From Owenia fusiformis (taxonomy: Eukaryota > Annelida > Polychaeta > Sabellida > Oweniidae): DNA of 64,000 nt. The notes under the pieces are model-generated. The model worked only from the letters and a program-made list of their open reading frames with translations. It was not told where the DNA came from and searched no databases. The position numbers and the translations under genes were made by a program. Shown piece after piece: positions 44,404 to 55,689 of the stretch. Within the stretch, counting starts at the first letter, position 1; each line of letters opens with the position of its first letter. Where the stretch lies: contig CAIIXF020000009.1 of NCBI GenBank assembly GCA_903813345.2, positions 1,550,001 to 1,614,000 of the forward strand, in the 5' to 3' direction.

Positions 44404-44523
44404 ATGCCGATGAATGTAAATCACGGGGTGCCTGCTTAAATAACCAGGTTTGCAAAAATATCCCTGGTTCATATATCTGTAACTGCAAGGCAGGCTACGC
44501 AAATTCTGGAAACACGTGCAAAG
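44404..44523 (+). CDS. Exon 12: EGF module c
   Basis: DADEC start, [10 protein letters not shown] and [14 protein letters not shown]; calcium-binding type. Acceptor TTACATCAG, donor AAAG|GTAAAA, 120 nt, phase 1-1. Confidence 0.92.
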
Positions 44524-44694
44524 GTAAAAACGTGCAAAGTGAATTATACAGATTAAGTCATAAATTATACTTTCTTGAAATACAATCTAATTTTTTTTCA
44601 ATTTGGTCACGAATTCTTCAACAGTCATTCAAAGAACAAAGACCTACAAATATTTACAAAAAAAACTTAGTAGTATTATATTATTATCATCCAG

Positions 44695-44814
44695 ATTTGA
44701 ATGAATGTTTGAGATCCACATCTTGTCACAGATATGCCACGTGCATAAATACTCCAGGGTCATACACATGCAAATGTAAGAGTGGATATACTGGAACTGG
44801 AAAATACTGCACAG
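44695..44814 (+). CDS. Exon 13: EGF module d
   Basis: DLNEC start, [10 protein letters not shown] and [14 protein letters not shown]; calcium-binding type. Acceptor TCATCCAG, donor ACAG|GTAATT, phase 1-1. Its encoded protein is identical to that of its duplicate, exon 17. Confidence 0.92.
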
Positions 44815-45329
44815 GTAATTAGTTCAATGAAAATGTTTGACTTGGTATTGTTCAATATAATTTCTGTCTATGATGTTGCCTAACAACCATCTAGCAACGG
44901 TACAAACATCGAAAAAGTGAAATTGAAAAATTTGAAAAAGGGAGAATAGAAAAATGTTATCTAAAGTTTTGAAAATGATACCATATTTTTTTTATTATAA
45001 CAGTTCGTATAGACATTCAGATATTCATGGTGTAGTTTCGATAAAAAAACGTTTTTCTCTAAAATTCTCGAAGAGATCATTTTTTGAGAGTTCTTGACCA
45101 TTGACTGTCTTTTAACCGTTTATGAATTCATAAGTCAAACATGTCTTATATATTCGGCTCAAGTAAAAAGTACTCTTGGAAAAATCGAGAAGGGTGTCAG
45201 ATTGACCCCCTTCCCCAGCATACTTTAGGATTAACCCTCAAACAAGTTTTCGAAATAGATCAATAAATGACAGACCGAGAGTGTATACAGTGTTGACAGC
45301 GCACTAGCTCCTTACTACTGTTTGGTTGA

Positions 45330-45705
45330 TAGAAAAAAATAATGTGACATATAATAAATACCATTTCTGCAAAGAAATGTCATCAGATATCATTTGAAAT
45401 TAGTTGAATTTAGTTCGATTATTTAGCGCTGGCATATACTTTATTCTCGTTGCTAGGTAGTTGCTAGGAAAAATAATATGACATGTAATGAATATAGCAA
45501 CTTTTCTGCAAAGAAAATCATTTGACTTCAGTTGCAAGTAACTTATACGAAACAACCTTGCCATAAAATACTCATCATATTGTAGATATGATGGTTTTGC
45601 AGGTCTTGTGTTCTTATTATTTCCGTTGCCATGCAAAAATGTGACCAATAATATTACACAGTACCATCTCTGCAAAAAGGTCAGTTTTAAATAAATCATG
45701 GAAGA
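45330..45705. repeat. Diverged ~135-165-bp tandem repeat, three copies
   Basis: Blocks beginning with AATAATGTGACAT-like sequence and containing TTTCTGCAAAGAAA-like sequence recur near 45340, 45470 and 45640, each preceded by GTTGCTAGG- or GTTGCCATG-type sequence. Strongly diverged. Confidence 0.5.
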
Positions 45706-46687
45706 AGATATTTGCCAAAATTGCACATCTAATAAGAAGGAATATTGTTGCTTGGCTCTAACTTGCTAACCCCGGGGCTTCAAATTTGTATAACCTGTTC
45801 TAAAACGTTTATTTAGTACTTCAAACATACCATCAACAATAATATAATCCAAATCCTGAAGAATATGTATCATATCTTATGCCCCTTCTATATTTGAACA
45901 TTTAACTATAAATATCCATTAAAGGATGGGTATCGATATGGCGAACTTTTTGAACACACGTTTCTCTTAAACTCTCATCTATATTGTTTTAGAAAACACA
46001 TGAAACACTTGTTTTGTTCTTGGTATCATGTGTCCAGAGTGAAATGAAACATCTTTCCGAACCTCATTGGAACAAAACAACATAAACACAGCATGTTTAG
46101 GTCTCTCAATATTGTAATTGTACAAAGGAAATTTTGGTTGATTTTAAAAAAGTATCTTGTTAATGAAATAAAAGGTTTATCTTTATTTTTATCTATTTTG
46201 GAGGGGTTTTGTTTTAGCTTTTTGACTATAATATTGAGAGGTCTAAAAACATGTTGTATATGCTATTTTGTTCCAACAAGGTTCAGAAAGACATTTTATT
46301 TCATTCTCAAGAGTTGGTAGAAAGGAGCAAAAACAATTGCACTAGAAAAACAAAAAAATCTAACAAAAACAGATATATAAAATATTTCTAAATAATTTTC
46401 GCATTAAATTGTTGCCAATCAGTCAACATTACATAAAATACTGTGTTTTTTACAGAATGTTTTCAATGATTGGTTTAAGAGAAAAAACATTGTTGAATTC
46501 AGTTCTCCATATAGATACCACTCCTTTACCTTTTATTGACGTTACAATGGCAACAACATAACTAAGCCCCACCACCCCTATCGGGCCAAGTTACAGCCTT
46601 TGAGTATGCCAACAATGTGTCATAGGTGGCTAAACTCACCGTGATCGGCAAATTTATGAATCCTTTTCCAAGACCTGCTTACAGTCG
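45706..46687. other. Intron sequence without recognised features
   Basis: AT-rich; no EGF exon, ORF with homology or element ends seen. Confidence 0.45.
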
Positions 46688-47872
46688 ATAGTACCCCAGA
46701 CGGGTTGACTGATGCAGTCATCCTTTTACTCTATATTTGCAATGGAACAACAATTCTTATTGAAATTGTCAAGATTTATTCTAGAGACAATTTCCAACAT
46801 GGAAAATAAATATTTTATCAAAATTTCAAATTATATAATTTTGACAGACTTTTTTCAAAAACACTTCATTGTCAATATAATACAGGTTTTTGCTTGAATA
46901 ATTGGACTTTTAACGTCATTTCAAATATTGTCTGGCTATTGAATTTCCAGCCGCCTAAAGTCTTCCCAGATATATTTGTTGCCATATGAACAATTATGGC
47001 TGATCATTGGCCAATAAAAAACGTGTTGCTTAGTGTCTCGTTTTGTGAAGCGTTCCCTAGATTAATCCCAGAGAGAGGAGGTCAATTTCTTGTCAACTGA
47101 CACAAGTTCAACCCAATCGAAATGTCCAATACTGTCCAAAATGAAGTAAAACATTACGAATTTCCAACTTCAAGTATTCCCGGCATTAGATCATTCTGAT
47201 ATGTTAAGAAGCTGTTTCAAATTCTATCATGAAATTGCCAGGGAAACCTGAATATCTAAGCACAAGTGTCAAAGAGAAAGGACCAAAAGTTGTAATGGAA
47301 CTTAGAAAGAAAAAGCAAATTCTCAGTGCATTCCAGTCAAGAAAAAACAAACCCCATCTATCCCAAAACCATGATCTAACATGAAAAGAAACATATCTAA
47401 TACCCCCTTTCCCCACCATTCAAGAACCGATATCACAATCCAAGACCAGAACACCAAGGGACATTTCAAAGCATGGTACAATTTTTCTCAAGTGGAGAAA
47501 AGGGTACGTTATCAAAGGAAACAATACAAAGAATGACAATTTTTCATTGGCCTAGCTAATGCACTGTAATAATATTTTTGACGATGACAAAAAAGAATAA
47601 CAATAATCAGCCATAATTGACATGGCGTCAAATGCATCTAGAGGACTTTAGGTGGCCAACAATTCTAAAGCTAGACAATCTCTGAAATGACAGTTGAATG
47701 TTTTCGAAAAAAGCCTATCAAAATCATAAAATTAGGAATTGTGTTAAAATATTTTTTCCATGTTGGAAATTGTCTCCAGAGTAAAACATGAACAGTTCAA
47801 TAAGAATGGTTGTTCTATTGCAAATATAGAGTAAAACACGACTGCATCATTTAACCTGTACGGGGTACTATA
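46688..47872. mobile_element. Long-inverted-repeat element adjoining duplicated EGF block
   Basis: The arms 46688-47000 and 47590-47872 are inverted copies with moderate divergence; tips ATAGTACCCC, shared TTTACTCTATATTTGCAAT and GACAATTTCCAACATGGAAA. The centre contains a copy of the dispersed repeat also seen at 12.1, 30.2 and 50.7 kb. Its right end coincides, within a few bases, with the start of the second EGF block. Confidence 0.7.
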
Positions 47873-47971
47873 TAATGATACACTGGAATTATCTTTGGAA
47901 ACGCATGCTATTACTGAGAATTATAAACATTCAAGAACATTTAATCCATGGATATCATTACATGTTTCAAG

Positions 47972-48094
47972 ACATCAATGAGTGTACTTCTAGGAAGCAT
48001 GATTTCCATCTTCAAGCTGCATGTCTAAATAATGCAGGCTCGTTTACATGCAAATGTAAACCTGGATATACTGGCGATGGTGTAACTTGTAATG
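47972..48094 (+). pseudogene. Exon 14: EGF module a', decayed copy of exon 10
   Basis: The frame is open and starts DINEC, but the second EGF cysteine is replaced (HDFHLQAAC instead of HNCHLQAAC, TGC to TTC), and the GT splice donor has become AT (AATG|ATATGT instead of AATG|GTATGT). The acceptor AG is kept. It would probably be skipped; as it is phase 1-1, skipping keeps the frame. Confidence 0.75.
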
Positions 48095-48293
48095 ATATGT
48101 CATTAAGTTTTCATCGGGTCCCTTCACTTTAGTTTTACAAACGTTTGTATTATTATTTTGTATTTTGACTTCCAAAGCTTACTTAAACTTTGAGGTGTTT
48201 TGAATTGTTTTGGCTTAAATTTCAAAGAAAAAATTCGACTCAAGTTCCAAATGCGTATTATTTTATGCCATAACCCCTTTGCTATTATATCAG

Positions 48294-48413
48294 ATGTGGA
48301 TGAATGCATGATACCTGGCACTTGCTCAAACACCCAGGATTGCAAAAACAGCCTTGGGTCATATATATGTAGCTGTAAGACAGGCTACACTTTGTCGAGA
48401 GATACTTGCATAG
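48294..48413 (+). CDS. Exon 15: EGF module b'
   Basis: Duplicate of exon 11 with six cysteines (DVDEC, CKNSLGSYIC, CSCKTGYTLSRDTC). Acceptor ATATCAG, donor ATAG|GTAAAA, phase 1-1. Confidence 0.9.
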
Positions 48414-48707
48414 GTAAAAAAATAATTCCATGTGAGTTTTAGGGTATGTAAAAGGTACAGATTGCTAGTCGTCTTCAAAATACTCAGGACTAGATGTATG
48501 TAATGTTGAACAACATGTTAGGTTTTGTTTGTGTTTTTCGAGCAAATATGACATCATACATCCAGCGTTCTCTAAAACTATGTAAACACTCTATATTTTT
48601 ATTTGTTTAATCTTTTACCGTGGTTGTAATAATGAAGTCTGTTTATCATTTCGCTACCTAACCGTTGACATGCACTTTTAAATTAACTAACCATGTTATT
48701 ACATCAG

Positions 48708-48827
48708 ATGCAGATGAATGTATATCTCGGGGTGCCTGCTTAAACAACCAGGTTTGCAAAAACATACCTGGTTCATATATCTGTAACTGCAAGGCAGGCT
48801 ACGCAAAATCTGGAAACACGTGCAAAG
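48708..48827 (+). CDS. Exon 16: EGF module c'
   Basis: Duplicate of exon 12 with two amino-acid changes (DADECISRG, and YAKSG instead of YANSG). Acceptor ACATCAG, donor AAAG|GTAAAA, phase 1-1. Confidence 0.9.
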
Positions 48828-49002
48828 GTAAAAACGTGCAAAGTGAACTATAAAGATTATGTCATCATATGCATTTTTCTTGAAATACAATCTGTTTTTT
48901 TTAAATTTGATCACGAATTCTTCAACAGTCATTCAAAGATAGAACAAAAACCTACAACTATTTTCAAAAAAAACTTAGTAGTATTATATTATTATCATCC
49001 AG

Positions 49003-49122
49003 ATTTGAATGAATGTTTGAGATCTACATCTTGTCACAGATATGCCACGTGCATAAATACTCCAGGGTCATACACATGCAAATGTAAGAGTGGATATACT
49101 GGAACTGGAAAATACTGCACAG
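49003..49122 (+). CDS. Exon 17: EGF module d'
   Basis: Duplicate of exon 13; I see one synonymous base change (AGATCC to AGATCT). Acceptor TCATCCAG, donor ACAG|GTAACT, phase 1-1. The ~40 bp before the exon are also nearly identical to copy 1. Confidence 0.92.
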
Positions 49123-49805
49123 GTAACTAGTTCAATGAAATTTTAATTTATTATTCATAATGGTAAATAGCTATTAAATCGTGTAGTAGTTGACTTTGCT
49201 TAACGGTTCCTAAAGTCTGCAACCTTTGTATGACAAGAAGTCACAATGAATGGGGGGGGGGGGCTTAATTGGACCTATTGTGATTGAAAATTACTTTCCT
49301 GATGTTAATCATGTCGATATGTTATAAACATTGTGTTCAATAAACCCTATATCTGCAACTGTCTTTATAACACTAAGTACATATGCGATTCAATTAATGT
49401 GGGTATTGTTTTAAACCTTATTCAAATACCCTTTCAGAAAAGTTTGTTTCAAAGAAGGTCAGCAAAATAAAGGACACTATATTATCTTTCAAATTTAACT
49501 AATATCATGGTAAAGTCGTTGTATAACTGAAGTTATACATTTTTCAAATGATCGCGAAATCCAAACTTGTATTTGTCTTTTGCATTCAAAATTCAAGATG
49601 TACAACAAATGACAATCAGTGATCTAGTTTGCAGATGCGTATGTTTGACTTGGTATTGTTCAATATAATTTCTGTCTGTGATGTTGCCAGGCAACCACCT
49701 AGCAACGGTACAAACATCGAAAAAGTGAAATTGAAAAAAATGAGAAAAGGGAGAATAGAAAAATGTTATCTAAAATTTTGAAAACTATATGATAATTTTA
49801 TTATA

Positions 49806-51120
49806 ACAGTTTGTTAGAATATATAAGCACAAATGCCAAAAGGAAGGGTGACTAAAAACTTTAAAGAAACCCAACAAGAAAAGCAAACTGTAAGTGTAAA
49901 TCTGTCAAAAGAAAAGTAGACCCTATTATCCCAAACCATGATCTAACGTGAAAAGAAACAATAGGGAGGTTAAGATTAGCGTAAAAATATACGTGTACCT
50001 ATCCCTATTCGTATGTTTGTTACGGATGCGTATAGGTAATGCGTATTGCAAAATGAGTTTAAGATTAACGTAAAAAGCTACGAAACCGTATGCTACAATT
50101 TATGATAAAAATGACATCCTAAGTATAGAATGAAAACCATGCGATGACTTATATGGTACATACCAGTACATGTCACCTCCAAGAATGTTATATACTCCAG
50201 AGAGAGTGTGGTGTAGCTGCTGTATTGGGAGGGGGTGTTACTTGTGGGCCCGCTAATGGGGCAGTGACTTAAGTCGAAATGTTAAATTTCTAGCATGATC
50301 CAGCAATGAGAGTGACCAAATAGTAAAGTTAAACAATTCAAACCACGAGAAAATGGCTGATTTCATACCTTTACAATAAGCAAAACTTATGAAGAATGTG
50401 TAAATTCAACAATTTCATGCATCATCATATGGCATCGTTTATCGCATCGATGAATGTGTTCGACCACTTAATTTCTATGCAGATCGAATGAGAAATGTTT
50501 GTTGTTACTATTTAATAGTTTAATGGATGATATTTGATCTAGAAATGACATAATTTGTTGGATAAAAATATACGTTTTCGAATTATCTCCGGCCTTTTAT
50601 AGGTAATTACGTATCGTAAACCCTGTAACTTAGGTAAAATACCGCTTAGTATAATAACAAACTACGTATAGGTATAGGTAAATGGGTTATTTACGCCAAT
50701 CTTAAACTCCCTACTGTCTAACATCCCCCTCCCCCCTCCAATCGAGAACCAATATCACAATCCAGGACCAGAACACCTAGGGACATTTCATTCATACTGA
50801 AGTCATTACAATACAAGTTGAAAAAAAATTGAAAAAATTGATAGCCAATACTTATAACATCAAACATAGTTGTAGATACTAGTACTCATAAAAGATTATT
50901 CAGTCTCAAATGAAGTGGGATAGATAAAATCCAGTCTCGAAGTCCATAGGCAATTCAAAGGGTCAACATCCGTTCGCAGAGCCGTCATCATAATCCATAA
51001 AACACAACAATTCACAATGGTCATCAGGAGAAAACTATGGCTGGTTTCGATCCCTATTTCTCAACCATTAATGCCATAGCCGGGATCCACCTCAAAAGGT
51101 GCCAAGTGAAAAAATTGTGA
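49806..51120 (+). repeat. Dispersed repeat copy interrupted by a TA-flanked element
   Basis: Inverse of 30140-30750. It separates the two halves of intron sequence that are contiguous in copy 1 of the EGF duplication, so it entered after the duplication or was lost from copy 1. Confidence 0.75.
49964..50711. mobile_element. 748-bp TA-flanked inverted-repeat element
   Basis: The ends GGGAGGTTAAGATTAGCGTA and the complement of GGGAGTTTAAGATTGGCGTA are inverted; TA on both sides (49962-49963 and 50712-50713). The dispersed-repeat copy at 30.66 kb lacks it and provides an empty site. Same family as the 128-bp hairpin at 27977-28104. Confidence 0.88.
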
Positions 51121-51710
51121 ATTCATTGCCAATGTAATTATACCATCCTTCAGCATCTCAAGTGGTAAAACTTTAAATTTCAAAATTGAATAAATCGATA
51201 GACATTCAGATATCCATGGTGCAGTTTTGAAAAAAACGTTTTTCTCTGAAATTCTCGAAGAGAACATTATTTGTGAACACTCGGCGATAAACTGTTTTTT
51301 TACCTTTATGAATTCACAATTATCACTTTACCCATCTACCCCAGTCACATTGTTTTACGCCAAACATGTCTTATATCTTTGGCTCAAGTTAAAAAGTACT
51401 GTTGAAAAAATTGAAAAGGGTTCAAGATGTATAACAAATGCCAATCAGTGTTTTTACCTTCATGAATTCATAAGATAGTCAACAGTCTTGACAATTTGAC
51501 ATCACGTTCAAACTATCATAACTTTACCCATCTACCCCGAATCACATTGGTTTTTACTTCAAACATGTCTTAAATCGTCGACTCAAGTCAAAAACGTACT
51601 CATGAAAAAAATTGAGTAGGGGGTCGGATTGATCCCCCCTGCAGACATTAGGGTTAACCCTTAAACAAAGTACAGGGTTTTCTAAATACAGTGTATACAG
51701 TAATGACATT

Positions 51711-52315
51711 TCGTGATAATTTATTTTTTGAAGGAATATTTTTGGTGAATTTCTTAAATGAATAGACATCAATGATTCGGATACAAACTCGAGCTAAAGG
51801 CTTTTCTATAAGTGAATGTAAATTGTACGCTTCCAAAAATAACAGGAACTTTCAATGTAAATTGAAGAAGTATTTGAATTCAACCGAACACATATTTGAA
51901 TATTAATTTTGTTAGACAACAGACACATGCTTAACTTTGTAGATTTCAAACACTTTCGGTCCATTGCTTTGCCTAGAAACCACAAAGCAACGACATATAA
52001 ATTGGATCATCCAACGTTGGGAAGGGGAGATAAAAAATAAATATATTAGTAATTGGAGAAGAGATTTGCACAATTTGCAAAAAGAATCAAGAGTTTGCAG
52101 AAATTATTGCTATTCATCCTTAGGAAAAAGCGATCGACGAGTACTTGCCAACTAACTGTATTTTACCTTAAAAATCATAAAATAGTGAATTATATAGCTT
52201 TGATTCGCATGACTTAAAGAGGAATGTAAAATACATTCAATATAATAAATGACTATAATCAAACACAGCAGTTACCATATAACTTTATATTGTTTGACGT
52301 ATTATAAACAATAGA
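51711..52315. other. Intron sequence without recognised features
   Basis: No exon or repeat seen. Confidence 0.45.
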
Positions 52316-52591
52316 TATTATCCTACACTTAGTGTACTAAATGTATAATAACATCAAAAAATAAATTTGATATTTATTGGCAATTGAAAAACCGGATGAT
52401 ATCGTGATGATATACTCCGGGCGGAGGATATCGTGACGATATACTCCGGAAAACGCAATATTCGGAGGACATTGTGACGATATACTCCGCTTGTTGATTT
52501 CCCGCCAAATTGACTCTATTTGGCATGAAAGTCATTTTGCAATGATATTTATTATACATTTAGTACACTCCTTGTAAGTGTAGGATAATAA
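52316..52591. mobile_element. 276-bp MITE with three internal palindromic motifs
   Basis: The ends TATTATCCTACACTT and the complement of TTATTATCCTACACTT are inverted, and GTGTACTAAATGTATAATA follows on both sides. Inside are three copies of an imperfect palindrome of ~27 bp (about 52393, 52423 and 52473) with the core GATATCGTGACGATAT. Confidence 0.75.
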
Positions 52592-52592
52592 G

Positions 52593-52735
52593 AACATCCT
52601 ATGATTTTTTTCAGAATATCATTTTAATCTACTCGGTGATATTGATATATGCCCTCGTTCGCTTTGCTCTCTAGTGCAGATATCAATATCACCTCGTAGA
52701 TAAAAATGATATTCCTCAAAAGCATAGGATATCCT
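52593..52735. repeat. Hairpin MITE beside the 276-bp element
   Basis: GAATATCATTTTAATCTACT with GGTGATATTGATAT pairs with the inverted copy at 52680-52716; the outer ATCCTATG pairs with CATAGGAT. Confidence 0.7.
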
Positions 52736-52941
52736 ATAATTATCTTAATTGGCATCAACTTCCGAATAACTCGACCATGCCAATCTAACCTATTTTCTCA
52801 CCAAAGTTAAAATATAATGGCTGCATAAAAACGTGCCAAAATAGGGGTCAATTTCATGCCCCCCCCCACCATTCACACATTCGGTTTCAAAACATCAATA
52901 GCATAACGCAATATAAAAATAGATATAGCCTATATTTTCAG

Positions 52942-53061
52942 ATATCAATGAATGCAGAACATCTAGTACTTGTCATATTGACCAAACCTGTAGCAATACT
53001 ATTGGCTCATATAGCTGTAAATGCAAGCCTGGATACATAAAATCTGGGAATACTTGCAAAG
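52942..53061 (+). CDS. Exon 18: EGF module
   Basis: DINEC start, CSNTIGSYSC and CKCKPGYIKSGNTC; calcium-binding type with six cysteines. Acceptor TATTTTCAG, donor AAAG|GTAGAT, 120 nt, phase 1-1. Confidence 0.92.
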
Positions 53062-53235
53062 GTAGATTTGATTTTGATTGTCAACCTCAACATTTTTAAC
53101 AGATATCAAAAGTTCTTACTTGATCATATGTGTAAATGCAATTTTCCTATTATCGTTTTTTTTTATATGACCACAAAATCGCCAATAACATAAATATCTA
53201 AATTACTTCAAGTTGTTTGCCAACCTTATTTCTAG

Positions 53236-53358
53236 ATTTAGACGAGTGTGCTACTAAAAAACGAAGATGCCACAAAGATGCTTCTTGTGTGAATACACCG
53301 GGTTCATCATTTTGTAATTGCAATACTTGTTTTACTGGAAGTGGCATTTACTGTTCAG
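53236..53358 (+). CDS. Exon 19: EGF module with a seventh cysteine and a GC donor
   Basis: DLDEC start, CVNTPGSSFC, then CNCNTCFTGSGIYC, where the usual Pro-Gly reads Thr-Cys, giving seven cysteines. The acceptor TTTCTAG is normal but the donor reads TCAG|GCTAGT: GC instead of GT. If not spliced, the frame ends two codons later at TAG. It may use a GC donor, be skipped, or act as an alternative last exon. Confidence 0.75.
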
Positions 53359-53673
53359 GCTAGTCTTCACGTACACCACCAGGCCCTTCTTGCTTTTCAT
53401 ATTTATACAGAATCATTCAAATCATGAATTGATTTTTAGTTGTTAGGCATTATGTTTGAGCTTCATTTTCATAAAAATTATATTTTCAATCTTAAATGAT
53501 GTTATATTTGATAATACAGCAGAAATGGTCAATCATATACATCAGTCATCATTTTCCCTGCATTATCATATGACATTTCTTAAGATTATGTTTGTGTTTT
53601 CTCATAGAATTGTATATGATGATTTTGCATAAGAATTTATCTCATTTTGACTGGCACACTTTATACAACCCCA

Positions 53674-53679
53674 AATAAA
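53674..53679 (+). promoter_or_regulatory. Possible polyadenylation signal after exon 19
   Basis: An AATAAA hexamer ~315 bp after the in-frame TAG that follows exon 19 if its donor is not used. A hexamer alone is weak evidence in AT-rich DNA. Confidence 0.2.
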
Positions 53680-53875
53680 ACTAGCCTGGATTTTTACAAA
53701 TAATATGATACGTTGGTTGCTTATTCCCACAATCATATTCCACGTAAGATAATACAATAGAGCCCTCGAGTAAATCTTACCAGCTCCTTGACCTCCTCAA
53801 ACTCACATTCGGACAACGCAATGGCTATGCATATAATCATATCACTTTGAACACTTTTATGTTTCTACATCACAG

Positions 53876-54037
53876 ATGTTGATGAGTGTCAACTGAAAAA
53901 AGATCGATGTCACTCGAATGCTTTATGTATTAACACAAAAGGATCACACAGATGTGAGTGCAATACTGGCTATAGCGGCGATGGTATAACTTGTAGAAAA
54001 TTATCAAGGAGTACACATTCTGGAAATGGAAATACAA
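53876..54037 (+). CDS. Exon 20: EGF module plus Ser/Gly linker
   Basis: DVDEC start, CINTKGSHRC and CECNTGYSGDGITC, followed by ~13 linker residues (SRSTHSGNGNT). Acceptor ATCACAG, donor ACAA|GTATGA, phase 1-1. The A at the junction gives Lys with exon 21. Confidence 0.9.
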
Positions 54038-54172
54038 GTATGAACCGGTTATTATTTAACATCGGAATTAAACACGAAAAACAGTCCAAAAGAGATTTAT
54101 CACAGTAACAATTGTATCTTATCAAAATCATCTCTGCTTGAAAATATATTAACTCTTAATTAGTGTATGGTG

Positions 54173-54958
54173 CAGGGTGACCAAAAAGAGGAATTGTGTC
54201 TAAAATTGTGATTAGTTCTTAAATACCTACCTTATCGACTTTTCAAGTGCATAAACTAGAATGTATGGATGTTGATATGAAATAAAGGTTGTTACATAAA
54301 AGTATTTGTTTGTGATATTATGGATGATCTTAAAATGTGTCCAATTTTTGGAACATTAAATCGGAACAAAATAATATTTTGAGATGTTTTTTAGAAATTA
54401 AAGTTTCGTTCAATATTTTACTTGAACATGCTGAATAGTCAATTCTCAAAAAATCAACAAGACAGCAGAATGATCAGGAATGGGAATTGCATGACATGTG
54501 CTCTTAAAGTCAATTATTTGATAATGAGTTGAAATAGGAAGAAAGGAGAACTGTTAACAATTGAATGGGGAAAACGATCAGCGTACCTATGTGGGGAGTT
54601 TCTTAGAATAGGGGTATGAGGACATCTAGAAGCATTGTGTGTGATTGCATAGAAGGTGGCTCCCAAATCCCAGTCTTTGTAATAACAAAATACAGCTTAA
54701 CAATAAGCCAAAATAATGTGTGATGTATTTAAACAATCTCTTTGGTTGACACAAAAATCCAACATTTTATTTCCTTCAAAAATTGGCAAATCTTTTCAAG
54801 GCTAAAAACAAGACGAATATTGAATTTTATGTAACGAATTTTGTCTCACACTGTTATCCATAGATTGTAGTTTTTGTACGTGAAAAAATGAAGCTTATTA
54901 CAAAAATGAAGCTGACTAAAATTTGTCTTTTTGATGTTCTGTTTTTTGGGTCACCCTG
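54173..54958. mobile_element. Mariner-like MITE, 786 bp
   Basis: Inverted ends CAGGGTGACCAAAAAGAGGA and the complement of CAGGGTGACCCAAAAAACAG. TA follows the right end and TG precedes the left (one base changed). No transposase. Confidence 0.7.
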
Positions 54959-55054
54959 TAGTAGGGATTGTAATGCAATCCTATTACACCGATTAATCGG
55001 CATATATTATCCTGCACTCTTCTGCTATCAATTTTGTTGACTATCATATTTTAG

Positions 55055-55186
55055 AGATTAAAGTTAATGAGTGTGAAGACGTGGGTTCTCATAAATGTGA
55101 CAGAAATGCTGTGTGTACTGATACAGATAATTCTTATACATGTACTTGCAAAGCTGGATATTCTGGAGATGGATTCACATGTAGTG
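55055..55186 (+). CDS. Exon 21: EGF module
   Basis: [25 protein letters not shown] and [14 protein letters not shown]; six cysteines, calcium-binding-like start VNEC. Acceptor TATTTTAG, donor AGTG|GTTAGT, phase 1-1. A 6.6-kb intron follows. Confidence 0.9.
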
Positions 55187-55689
55187 GTTAGTAGTCACTA
55201 CAGTTCACATAGAATGGCAAAGATAAATTACTCAAGTCATAAATATGCTCATCAATTGAGTAACAGAAAAAATTGAGAAAAAACGAAACACCGTATGATT
55301 TACCCCGTGCTAGGACTAGTTCATAGTTCTGAGAAATATTCTTATTCAATTCAACATGGGATAACAATCATGTTAAAAACAACTACCTCAATATTTTTCT
55401 GAGTATTTTAGGATTCGATGTTGTAGTTAACTTAATAACTGTATATGTTTATCGGCTGAACGAGGACATTTTTATTCTTCGTCGAAATAGTTTACACCTG
55501 TTTTTAAGATCTTTTTTTTATAATTTATGTTTTATCTTTTTTATTTCTCTTTTCAAACATGACAAGTACAATAGTTAAAACTGTTCAGTTATTTTTCACA
55601 CCACCTCCATTCATTTAGACATTTGCAACAGTCATACTTTAAAGTTCTGGAACATATAAAAACATATTTTTTTTAAATTGCGTCACATC

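Larger units (their letters stand above)
43560..45305 (+). repeat. Segmental duplication, copy 1 (four EGF exons)
   Basis: Introns as well as exons of this block match 47870-51710. Exon offsets are 4310, 4301, 4304 and 4308. Homology continues past the fourth exon through GACTTGGTATTGTTCAATAT and TTCTCGAAGAGA to about 45305. Confidence 0.85.
47870..51710 (+). repeat. Segmental duplication, copy 2 (four EGF exons)
   Basis: Second copy of 43560-45305, enlarged by ~500 bp at 49139-49638 (insertion here or deletion in copy 1) and by the dispersed repeat at 49806-51120, which itself contains a 748-bp TA-flanked element. Confidence 0.85.
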
